Source: FEB-12 sp964503315 (lineage in GTDB: Bacteria > Zixibacteria > MSB-5A5 > GN15 > FEB-12). From it: a stretch of DNA of 64,000 nucleotides. A program made the position numbers and the translations under genes. Below are positions 8,325-15,160 of this stretch, piece after piece (positions within the stretch are counted from its first letter, which is position 1; each line of letters starts with the position of its first letter). The notes under the pieces were generated by a model. It saw only the letters and a list, made by a program, of their open reading frames with translations. It was not told where the DNA came from and searched no databases. Location of the stretch: the NCBI GenBank assembly GCA_964503315.1, contig CAZCZL010000008.1:62001-126000 (forward strand), written 5' to 3'.

Positions 8325-8460
8325 CGCTGACAGTCAGGCGCTTACGACCTTTGGCGCGGCGACGGCTCAACACCTTACGGCCGTTCTTGGTCGCCATCCG
8401 GCTACGGAAGCCGTGGTCGTTCAATTTCTTACGATTGGACGGCTGAAACGGTCTTTTCAT
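8308..8460 (-). CDS. rpmH: 50S ribosomal protein L34
   Basis: A 50-residue basic ribosomal protein. The minus strand reads MKRPFQPSNRKKLNDHGFRS, then RMATKNGRKVLSRRRAKGRK and RLTVSVARKK, an unmistakable L34. The ATG at 8460 has GGAG six bases upstream, and a promoter lies 34-61 bases before it. It is the first gene of the rpmH-rnpA-yidD-yidC-mnmE operon and overlaps rnpA by 17 bases. Confidence 0.97.
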   Translation of the reverse strand: MKRPFQPSNRKKLNDHGFRSRMATKNGRKVLSRRRAKGRKRLTVSVARKK

Positions 8461-8493
8461 CTTTACTCCAAACTAATTCTTACTGAGCCGCCT

Positions 8494-8521
8494 AATATAG
8501 CAATCTCAAAAAGAGCGTCAA
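8494..8521 (-). promoter_or_regulatory. Sigma70-like promoter of the rpmH operon
   Basis: On the minus strand TTGACG (8521-8516) and TATATT (8499-8494) are separated by 16 bases, each matching the consensus at five of six positions. Transcription would start near 8487 and give a leader of about 27 bases that carries the GGAG ribosome site of rpmH. Confidence 0.75.
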
Positions 8522-8589
8522 GGGGAATGTGGAGAACTTTGGACGACCGTCTGTTTGACCGAAGGACCCTCACCCGCCTCTTCGAGGCA

Positions 8590-8610
8590 CCCTCTCCCGT
8601 GGGGAGAGGG
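8590..8610. repeat. CCCTCTCCC/GGGAGAGGG hairpin in an intergenic region
   Basis: CCCTCTCCC and GGGAGAGGG form a perfect nine-base stem with a three-base loop. Just upstream GCCTC-TTC-GAGGC (8577-8589) makes a second small hairpin next to CCCTCACCC. This kind of pyrimidine-rich paired element is a common intergenic repeat in many bacteria. No T-run follows on either strand, so it does not look like a terminator. Confidence 0.6.
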
Positions 8611-8613
8611 GGA

Positions 8614-8784
8614 TTACTTCAGCAGAATCAGCCTCCGGGCCTCCGTTTTCGCCCCAAAATCGGCCCTGACCAGATATATACCGGATGGGTAGCCATTTGA
8701 ATCGCGGGGAGGTCGGAAGAATAGTTGGCCGAAAAATGTGAAATCATGGCCAGAGTATGTGGCCGACGCCGCGGATGGAGTGGA
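8614..8784 (-). pseudogene. Remnant of a type IX-type sorting-domain gene
   Basis: The minus strand keeps an open frame of 56 codons ending at TAA 8614 that reads DSNGYPSGIYLVRADFGAKT followed by EARRLILLK. This is the C-terminal end of the same sorting domain found on the three paralogues at 19-23.6 kb (there GVYLYRL...LLK). Upstream the frame is closed by TGA at 8787-8785, there is no start codon, and no matching YPNPFN segment was found nearby. It is best read as the 3' end of a decayed exported-protein gene. The rest of the interval 8785-8956 shows no convincing gene, and no DnaA-box cluster. Confidence 0.7.
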
Positions 8785-8910
8785 TCAGCGCCTGATGTTT
8801 CCCATTATCACCGAGTTTCCGTCGGAGGCGGGCGACACGCACATGATTTAGAGATTGTCGGGCTTCACGCTTCTATCTGATGTAATAGGTCAAAACGCAG
8901 TTGAATTCCC

Positions 8911-8928
8911 GCGTTCAACCCGACCTAC
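8911..8928. repeat. Short dispersed repeat, copy 1
   Basis: GCGTTCAACCCGACCTAC differs at two positions from the 18-mer at 10333-10350. Both copies lie between genes, 1.4 kb apart, and may belong to a small dispersed element; the flanks have no obvious similarity. Confidence 0.4.
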
Positions 8929-8956
8929 GTCTTAACCGAAGACTGAACAGAATTTA

Positions 8957-9448
8957 CTATCTGAAAGACGCCCCGATCCAAAGTCCGACAAAGTGAGTAA
9001 TCACGACGACTGCCAATCCCACCGAAAGATGCTCGACTACTACGGGCAACGGCCGCACTCCGCTTCGCCGCGCCAGGAAATAGCTGAACAGCGCCAACAG
9101 GGTCATCCCGACCACCACACTCACATAGATAGCGATCTTCAAGGGGAGCAGGATGACCGGGATAACAAAGATCGAAGAAAATACCGCCTTCGCCAGAAAA
9201 GTGGTGACTGTTGATACCCAGATCTCTGTATGAGAGTGACGATTCTCGGATTCCTCAGAGACATGGATCCCCAGGGCATCCGAACACGCATCGGCAATGG
9301 CGATAGTGAGCACGCCGCCAATGACCGCCAGCCGCGATGAGGTCCCCGCTTCCAGGCCGATCATCAGTCCAAGTGTTGTAATGATCGCCGAGGTGAATCC
9401 GAAGCTAAGCCCGACTTCGATCGAATGTTTCATAGGTGCCCGTCGCAT
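8957..9448 (-). CDS. VIT1/CCC1-like membrane protein
   Basis: A 163-aa integral membrane protein that resembles the vacuolar iron transporter (VIT1/CCC1) family in its first half: LSFGFTSAIITTLGLMIGLEAG, then LAVIGGVLTIAIADACSDALGIHVSEESE, where the acidic/polar residues of helices 1-2 lie in this family. About five hydrophobic segments are visible (near 12-30, 40-60, 80-100, 103-125, 135-160). It is shorter than typical VIT proteins. Substrate (iron or manganese) is a family-based guess. The ATG at 9448 is preceded by GAGG that lies over the stop of the upstream membrane-protein gene, four bases away, so the two form an operon. Confidence 0.65.
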   Translation of the reverse strand: MRRAPMKHSIEVGLSFGFTSAIITTLGLMIGLEAGTSSRLAVIGGVLTIAIADACSDALGIHVSEESENRHSHTEIWVSTVTTFLAKAVFSSIFVIPVILLPLKIAIYVSVVVGMTLLALFSYFLARRSGVRPLPVVVEHLSVGLAVVVITHFVGLWIGASFR

Positions 9449-9452
9449 AGCC

Positions 9453-10196
9453 TCACATTGTCGCCGGTGGAGGCTCCGAAAAATAGCTCGGTTGCGGCGC
9501 GACTTCCGGGTGCATCGCTTTCAGCTTTTCATACATTCGACCAAACGCGACCGCCGCAAACGGCCCGAAGATCAGCGCCGGAATGATCAACGCGATAAAC
9601 AGCGCCAAGAGAATGAACCAAATCGCGATCGCCAGCAGAATGACATTGTGACTGTTGTATTTGGTGATATCCGCGCTTCGCTGGAGCGCGTCGAACAACC
9701 CGCGCCGCGGGTCATCCATGATAACAAAATAGGTCATCCAGTAGCGAACGAGTCCGAATATCAACAGGATCGCATTGAGGAAGAACACTAGAAACACCGT
9801 CCAGGGGAAATTTTCCGGCCCGATCTCTTCGTTAACGATGGCCATGAACGCGGAGAAGCCGTAGATGATCGACGGCAACATGCCGATTATCAGCACACCG
9901 CCATAGAGAAAGTTCATTCCGATTATCGTGCCGTAGCGGTTGAAACCGGCAAACAGATCCTCGATCCGCGGGTTGCTGTTGCGCGCGACATTCAGATAAT
10001 AGAGGTAAAGTCCCAACTGAAGAACCGGCGCGACCAGGATGCTGAAGAGGAAGCCGATCACCGGGATCAGACTGCCGATCATGACGATGATGAAATAGAT
10101 GATGTTGATCCCGAGACTCAGCCAGAGGTACGGTTTAAAGCGCTCCCAGCCTTCGGAGAAGCATTCACCGATAGAGACATCCTGAACCATGGTCAA
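9453..10196 (-). CDS. Multi-pass membrane protein, function unknown
   Basis: A 247-aa protein with about six hydrophobic segments (near 25-45, 47-70, 92-120, 130-150, 183-200, 200-220). It begins with a soluble stretch DVSIGECFSEGWERFKPYLWLSLG and has RRGLFDALQRSADITKYN between helices; this layout is that of the DUF975 / glycerophosphodiester phosphodiesterase membrane-domain superfamily, which includes proteins with no known enzymatic role. The C-terminus is cytoplasmic-looking and proline-rich. It lies upstream of, and probably with, the VIT1-like gene. I cannot give a function. Confidence 0.7.
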   Translation of the reverse strand: MTMVQDVSIGECFSEGWERFKPYLWLSLGINIIYFIIVMIGSLIPVIGFLFSILVAPVLQLGLYLYYLNVARNSNPRIEDLFAGFNRYGTIIGMNFLYGGVLIIGMLPSIIYGFSAFMAIVNEEIGPENFPWTVFLVFFLNAILLIFGLVRYWMTYFVIMDDPRRGLFDALQRSADITKYNSHNVILLAIAIWFILLALFIALIIPALIFGPFAAVAFGRMYEKLKAMHPEVAPQPSYFSEPPPATM

Positions 10197-10332
10197 AGCT
10201 CCCGCCTATCAGGGTTGTGATTAATGGAGATTTGATACCAAGTTCAACGCCGCGAGGCAAGGGGGAAGTGGAGGGGCGTGCGGGTTTCAAGCATCTGTTT
10301 TCTCTGTGAAATCAGACCACAATTATGGAGTC

Positions 10333-10350
10333 GCGTTCAACTCGACCTAG
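10333..10350. repeat. Short dispersed repeat, copy 2
   Basis: GCGTTCAACTCGACCTAG; partner of the 18-mer at 8911-8928 (two mismatches). It lies just beyond the stop codon of the nuclease-like gene. Confidence 0.4.
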
Positions 10351-10363
10351 TACAGATTTTCAA

Positions 10364-11530
10364 TCAACCCTTTAGCTGACTAAGAACAGGCAGAAGAACT
10401 GCCTCGACCTTTACGACGAAGTCATTGATTGATGGCCATACTTCGCTGAGTTTCTTTGATAATTGCTCGTTACTTAGTTTAGAATCTGTTACGTCTACAG
10501 CCCACTTTGTATCCAAGTAGTAGGTTAACCATTGTTCCCCCTTGGGCTCCCTGACTCCAGGTATACCGCTGATGGCCTTTGAGAGCAGATCACGGTTTTC
10601 TTCGTTCCCCGGTGAAATAACGGCTTTCAGAATAATCCGTTTTGGCCAATAATCAAATTCGAAAAGAAATGGCTCGGCCTCCCGCCATCTGCCAGTTTTG
10701 GGCATTTTGCCTGACAGATTCGGAGTGAGAAATCTGGTGTATCCTTTGTCACACGAACCGAGCACCCAGCCAGCCCCTTGTACATGGTTCTTAAAAATCT
10801 CTTCTACTTCCGTAATCCTATCAGGCTTGTACCTGAATATGAATTCAATCGCACGCTGGTGGGTTTCATAGATTTGACGTGCCAGTATGTTCGCCCTATC
10901 ATTCTCCATAATCTCTCTCCTAATGACCGATAAGTAATCCTCGATATAGACTCGGGATCGAAGAATTACGGAATCAGTGTAAGTATCCAAGTATGATTGC
11001 GCAATGGACTCGATCTGGCTGTATCCGACTATAGTATATCTCTGAGCATCGTCCTCAGCACCTGGCAGACGGCCTTGTGGAGTGAGGAATACCATTGCAA
11101 AGGGTGTGTTTGGCAGGAATTGTGTCATAGTCTTCGTGTATCTGGCGAGCTGATCCGAATGCTCGGTAGACCAGACTTTATTCTCAATTGCAATGGCAAA
11201 GTTGTCGTGCTCAATCAAAATATCTATGTTATGCCATTCACGCCGAATTCGAGTGTTTCCTAAATCTATCAGATCAACCGTGAATTCGTCCAGTCCATGA
11301 ATGGATTTCGTTGCCAGGACATCTTTGAGGAATGGTCGAAGAAATTTGTCGCCCATTCCATGATTTCCTTGTGGATCAAGCAGCCAAGCAATGAAATTGG
11401 AATGGCGTATCTCCATTCCTTGAATCTTAAGCGTATAGAAAATATTTGGTCGATCGAGCAGAGATTTTAACTCGTCGAGCTTGGGGTCTCGGATAAACTT
11501 GCTCAGTTCAGAAATTGTCTCAGTTGACAT
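10364..11530 (-). CDS. PD-(D/E)XK nuclease-family protein
   Basis: A 388-aa protein with the N-terminal motif RHSNFIAWLLDP (42-53) and a nuclease core HNIDILIEHDNFAIAIENK, where D103, E116 and K118 make the D-(x)n-ExK metal site, followed by the supporting glutamine region SDQLARYTK (125-133). This is the pattern of the PDDEXK_4 family. The C-terminal half (about 220-388) is a separate domain without motifs I know. It is a single gene without a methylase or helicase. Base composition is visibly more AT-rich than in its neighbours, which hints at horizontal acquisition. A role in defence against foreign DNA is possible but unproven. Confidence 0.8.
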   Translation of the reverse strand: MSTETISELSKFIRDPKLDELKSLLDRPNIFYTLKIQGMEIRHSNFIAWLLDPQGNHGMGDKFLRPFLKDVLATKSIHGLDEFTVDLIDLGNTRIRREWHNIDILIEHDNFAIAIENKVWSTEHSDQLARYTKTMTQFLPNTPFAMVFLTPQGRLPGAEDDAQRYTIVGYSQIESIAQSYLDTYTDSVILRSRVYIEDYLSVIRREIMENDRANILARQIYETHQRAIEFIFRYKPDRITEVEEIFKNHVQGAGWVLGSCDKGYTRFLTPNLSGKMPKTGRWREAEPFLFEFDYWPKRIILKAVISPGNEENRDLLSKAISGIPGVREPKGEQWLTYYLDTKWAVDVTDSKLSNEQLSKKLSEVWPSINDFVVKVEAVLLPVLSQLKG

Positions 11531-11539
11531 CTCTCCCCC

Positions 11540-12370
11540 CTACATCTTCTCCACGCACCCCGCGATAAGGTCACGAAGTTTCGGTTCGGTCCGCGACGCT
11601 GTCCCGATCACATCCTCCAGCGAGCACGGATGCATATTATCCGCCAGTCCCATATCGGTCACGATCGAAAATCCAAGCACCCGATTCCGCTGATGATGTG
11701 CCACCAGAACCTCAGGGACAGTCGACATCCCGACCGCATCGGCGCCGATTATCCGGAAGAACCGATATTCCGCCGCCGTCTCCAGGCAGGGGCCGGTCAG
11801 ACCAAGATAGGTGCCGGTCTGCAAAGGCAGTTTCAGATCGAGCGCCACCTGTTTGGCGATATCCTGCAGCGCGAACGTGTATGTCTCGTACATATCCGGG
11901 AAACGGTCCCCCCAGTCGTTATCATTTGGGCCGATCAGCGGATTGCCGGGGAAGAAATTGATATGATCCTTTATCAGCATGATATCGCCGGGCTTGAAAT
12001 TCGGGTTGAGACCGCCGGCGGCGTTGGAGACGATCAGGGTTTCCATGCCGAGCGCCTTCATCACACGAACCGGAAACGCGATCTGCTTGAAGCTGTACCC
12101 TTCGTAATAGTGGAATCGTCCCTGCATGCAGACAACCGGCTTGCCGCGAAGTTTCCCGAAGAGGAGCCGCCCGGCATGCGACTCAACTGTCGAGACCGGG
12201 AAATGCGGGATCTGATCGTAGGGGACAGTGTCGACCAGCTCGATTCCGTCGACCAGTGAGCCGAGGCCGGTGCCGAGAATGATGCCGATAGTCGGTTTGA
12301 AATCGGTCCGACTGCGGATAAAGGTGACAGCGTTGTTCAGTTTCTCTTTGAATTCAGCGATGGTCTCCAT
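11540..12370 (-). CDS. punA: Purine-nucleoside phosphorylase (class II, trimeric type)
   Basis: Cleaves purine nucleosides with phosphate to base and ribose 1-phosphate in purine salvage. The 276-aa protein has the N-terminal phosphate site IGIILGTGLGSL, HAGRLLFGKLRGKPVVCMQGRFHYYEGY, the core VSNAAGGLNPNFKPGDIMLIKDHIN, the base/ribose site GPCLETAAEYR and AVGMSTVPEVLVAHH, as in the Gram-positive PunA / human PNP type (about 275 residues). It sits directly after a sigma70-like promoter (12412-12440). Confidence 0.94.
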   Translation of the reverse strand: METIAEFKEKLNNAVTFIRSRTDFKPTIGIILGTGLGSLVDGIELVDTVPYDQIPHFPVSTVESHAGRLLFGKLRGKPVVCMQGRFHYYEGYSFKQIAFPVRVMKALGMETLIVSNAAGGLNPNFKPGDIMLIKDHINFFPGNPLIGPNDNDWGDRFPDMYETYTFALQDIAKQVALDLKLPLQTGTYLGLTGPCLETAAEYRFFRIIGADAVGMSTVPEVLVAHHQRNRVLGFSIVTDMGLADNMHPCSLEDVIGTASRTEPKLRDLIAGCVEKM

Positions 12371-12411
12371 GCGACACTCCGTATTGATTGGCGATTTGTT
12401 TCAGTGGGAGG

Positions 12412-12440
12412 AATATAGGGGAAAGCGGGGCCGGCGACAA
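12412..12440 (-). promoter_or_regulatory. Sigma70-like promoter of punA
   Basis: On the minus strand TTGTCG (12440-12435) and TATATT (12417-12412) are 17 bases apart. Start of transcription would fall near 12405, about 35 bases before the punA ATG. Confidence 0.6.
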
Positions 12441-12514
12441 GAGGGAGAGAATAGTGGGACTTGCGCGGCAGGCGTCCCGGGCGGACCAGGAGGTCTGCCG
12501 CGCAATTTCGTCAG

Positions 12515-13279
12515 CTACGGCTTGCCGAGAATCTGGGCCACAACTTCGTGCAGATCTGCCCGGTAGCGAAGGCCGCCGGAGCCGGACTTCCGCATGATCT
12601 TCCCGTACTCCGCAAACTGATCCCAGTCAACTACCTTTACTTCGCGAATCTCGTCATGATCGGTGTAATTGAAGTCGCCATCTACGTAGGTGGCGAGAAA
12701 AACAAACGACCGCCAGTAGATTGATTCCGGAAAGGAGGGGGCTGGTCGGCGATACCTCTCTTCTTTCTTCGCGGGCAACGGTGTCAGTGATTCTTCCGGC
12801 TCGGCATTCTCATCCGGGACACGATAGACAGAGATCCTCCCGCGACGTTTCCTGATCATATCAGTCAGCGGCGGACCATACAGCAATCGGACAGCGCCGG
12901 GAGGCGGATCGACCAGCGGCATGAGTCCCTTGGGAGGGAGATGGAAATCGACATTTGTTCGAAGCAGGAACCGCTCGAGACGAACGCGACAGCCGAGTTC
13001 TTCCGCCACCTCGCGGTTGATGCCGGTCATGAAATCTTCGCCCGGATGAATGCCGCCGGAGGGAGAACGGAAGAGTCCGTCCGGATAGGGATGTTTGGCG
13101 ATAACCACCCATTGCTCCCCCTTCCGCACGTAGAGGGTGACATCGTGATTCCGTCCGGATTTCTGCGATGACGCGATCCGCTGCAGTTCGGAGATACTGC
13201 ACTCGATGCGGAAATCTCGCGTTTCGGGTTTGCCGAAGCGTTCTTCCATTTCACGGATCATGTCATCGGTGACAAACAT
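12515..13279 (-). CDS. Nudix hydrolase
   Basis: Hydrolyses a nucleoside-diphosphate-linked substrate; which one cannot be told. A complete Nudix box lies at residues 75-97: G75-x5-E81-x7-R89-E90-V-A-E93-E94-L-G96. The 254-aa protein has extra sequence after the box, with a proline-rich stretch (PPKGLMPLVDPPPGAVRLLYGPP) and an acidic linker (EPEESLTPLPAKKEE). Its ATG shares a base with the stop of the M24 peptidase gene (TGATG), so the two are translationally coupled. Confidence 0.9.
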   Translation of the reverse strand: MFVTDDMIREMEERFGKPETRDFRIECSISELQRIASSQKSGRNHDVTLYVRKGEQWVVIAKHPYPDGLFRSPSGGIHPGEDFMTGINREVAEELGCRVRLERFLLRTNVDFHLPPKGLMPLVDPPPGAVRLLYGPPLTDMIRKRRGRISVYRVPDENAEPEESLTPLPAKKEERYRRPAPSFPESIYWRSFVFLATYVDGDFNYTDHDEIREVKVVDWDQFAEYGKIMRKSGSGGLRYRADLHEVVAQILGKP

Positions 13280-14451
13280 CAGAACAACGCTGTTATCTCA
13301 GTTTGGAGTGGAAGTGTGGTCACTTCGATCCCGTCATGGCCAATAAGCACATCGATCTCCGTCCGGAATCCACAGTCATCAAAATAGACTCCCGGTTCAA
13401 CGGAGAAGAGATGACCGGGCTGGAGCAGGCGACGGTCCTCAGTCTCGAGATTATCGATATTCGGTCCCGGCCCATGCGTGGCGACATGAATGGAATGGCC
13501 GGTGCGATGCGTGAAATACTGACCCAAGCCGGAATCGGTGATCACCGCGCGAGTGGCGTCATCAACATCAAAGCCGTACATCGGCCGCTTGCCGTAGTTT
13601 TCCCGAAGAAACGCGACCGCGCGGTCGCGGGCATCGCGAATGACAGCAAAGCGCGCATTGTACTCGGACGGTATAGCCGACTTGGTTCCGGCAAAGCCCA
13701 TCCAGGTGATATCCGCGTAAACCGCTTTTTCGGTTTTCAGTTTGGCCCAGATATCAAGCAACACCAATTGGTCACGCTTTATTGTTTCGGAATGTTCCGG
13801 TGTTGGCTCATAGTGCGGATTGCCGGCATTGGCGCCTACCGAGCAGTTCGGTCCGGCATCGGTCTCCATATCATATTTCTCAAAAAGCTCGAGCATAAAG
13901 GCGCAGACATCCCACTCCGTAATCTTCTTCCCGGCGGCTAGCGAGTCCCGGATGAGGCCGAACGCCTTGTCTTTGATCTCGATCAAATTCCGAGCAGCGA
14001 TCCGATGGCTGGCCATCTGCTCGACTGACAGCCGCGCCTGGAAATTGGCGACCAGATCGGCCGAAGATACTATCTCGTACCCCAGGTCGCGGACAAACTC
14101 GATCGTCCCGGCATCGACCAGCCCGACATAGGGCAATCGACCCATCGGGGAGTACTCCATAGCGATCCGTTTGGCCCCGGAGAGCATATTGGCGACCCCT
14201 TCTTCCAGCATCTTGTAGCTGGAAAACGGGGTGAGACGGCCGGGGACATGGCCGAATTTCGCCTTTTCGATATTGTGAACCAGACCGAGCGGCTCCCCAT
14301 TGGCCGGTATATAATAGAAGAATCGTCGGGTTAAATGGGATGGCAGGCCGAGCATATCGACTGCCACGGTGTTGCGGGCATGGAAATCGGCCATCAGCCA
14401 GCCATCGAGCTCGTGCTCCCGCAAATAAGTCTGAATTGCTTGGATATTCAT
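13279..14451 (-). CDS. M24-family metallopeptidase (Xaa-Pro aminopeptidase-like)
   Basis: A 390-aa protein of the creatinase/aminopeptidase P fold, with an N-terminal creatinase-like domain (1-150) and a pita-bread domain. All five metal ligands are visible: D233 and D247, H319 in THRTGHSIH, E352 in SVEPGVY and E365 in FRTEIDV. The spacing between the two aspartates is 13 residues, where most family members have 10, because of an inserted KLKTEKA stretch. It probably removes N-terminal residues before proline or acts on dipeptides in the cytoplasm; there is no signal peptide. Coupled to the Nudix gene. Confidence 0.88.
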   Translation of the reverse strand: MNIQAIQTYLREHELDGWLMADFHARNTVAVDMLGLPSHLTRRFFYYIPANGEPLGLVHNIEKAKFGHVPGRLTPFSSYKMLEEGVANMLSGAKRIAMEYSPMGRLPYVGLVDAGTIEFVRDLGYEIVSSADLVANFQARLSVEQMASHRIAARNLIEIKDKAFGLIRDSLAAGKKITEWDVCAFMLELFEKYDMETDAGPNCSVGANAGNPHYEPTPEHSETIKRDQLVLLDIWAKLKTEKAVYADITWMGFAGTKSAIPSEYNARFAVIRDARDRAVAFLRENYGKRPMYGFDVDDATRAVITDSGLGQYFTHRTGHSIHVATHGPGPNIDNLETEDRRLLQPGHLFSVEPGVYFDDCGFRTEIDVLIGHDGIEVTTLPLQTEITALF

Positions 14452-14515
14452 GGGTTCTCCAACGTTTTAGATAACATACGGCAAACGCGAGGCGGATTCA
14501 ACCGATTTGGCCGTC

Positions 14516-14544
14516 TTGACAGTGCGATAGAACCGAAATAGATT
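14516..14544 (+). promoter_or_regulatory. Promoter with possible leaderless start
   Basis: A perfect TTGACA (14516-14521) is followed after 17 bases by TAGATT (14539-14544). Transcription should begin near 14551, one base before the TTG start codon of the next gene, which has no ribosome site; a leaderless transcript is therefore likely. Confidence 0.6.
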
Positions 14545-14551
14545 CAACCTA

Positions 14552-15121
14552 TTGAGCCATCAGACCATTATCCCGCGTATCGTCATTACCGGCGCCCCCG
14601 GCTCCGGGAAGACCGACTGTCTGGAGCGGATCCGGACGGATGCCGCATTCGCCCGCTTCCTCTTCATGGATGAGCTGGCGCGTCAGCTTCTGGAGGAAGA
14701 CCCCACCTATCGTCAGCGGTGGACCGAGTTTCATCGCGAGATCTATCGCCGTCAGACTGCCCGCGAAGCGGCAGCCGGTGAGCGGCCATTTGTTTCAGAT
14801 CGTGGCACGGTCGATGCGTTCGCTTTTCATCCCGAGACCGCGCACGATGTCGGCACCAGCGTCCAACAGGAATACGCTCGCTACACTGGCGTGGTTCATC
14901 TCGGGTCGGCGGCTGTGCTCGGAGAAGAGCATTACCGAACTGATCGGATACGTAACGAATCGGTCGAGGAAGCGTTACAGATAGAGAGAGCGATCGCCTC
15001 GGTCTGGCGCGGCCACCCCGGATATCACTGGATCGCCGCGGAGGTTGATTTTGAAGCCAAATATCGCCAGTTTAGGCTGGTGATGGAACGGTTGGCGGGA
15101 ATCCCCCGAACCGTTGTATAA
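14552..15121 (+). CDS. P-loop NTPase (AAA_28 / NadR-kinase-like)
   Basis: A 189-aa P-loop protein with Walker A GAPGSGKT at about residues 14-21, the kinase-like motif FVSDRGTVDAFAF (about 86-98; the DRG/DRGxxD element of the ATPase-28 and NadR kinase-like group), and a C-terminal IERAIASVWRGHPGYHWI. It resembles small nucleotide or vitamin kinases, but the substrate is unknown. The start codon is TTG; no ATG or GTG precedes the P-loop and there is no ribosome site, which fits the promoter that lies only a few bases upstream. It stands alone in front of an exported protein gene 39 bases on. Confidence 0.8.
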   Translation: MSHQTIIPRIVITGAPGSGKTDCLERIRTDAAFARFLFMDELARQLLEEDPTYRQRWTEFHREIYRRQTAREAAAGERPFVSDRGTVDAFAFHPETAHDVGTSVQQEYARYTGVVHLGSAAVLGEEHYRTDRIRNESVEEALQIERAIASVWRGHPGYHWIAAEVDFEAKYRQFRLVMERLAGIPRTVV

Positions 15122-15160
15122 AGAGTGATGATCACTGTTAGCCATATCGGGAGTACTTCC

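Noticed and set aside
7969..8700. 243-codon open frame opposite rnpA, rpmH and the region upstream
   Set aside because: It runs over two certain genes and an intergenic hairpin; no recognisable protein.
8461..8956. Possible oriC
   Set aside because: Only one weak DnaA-box-like match and no AT-rich unwinding region; the space is a decayed gene and a hairpin.
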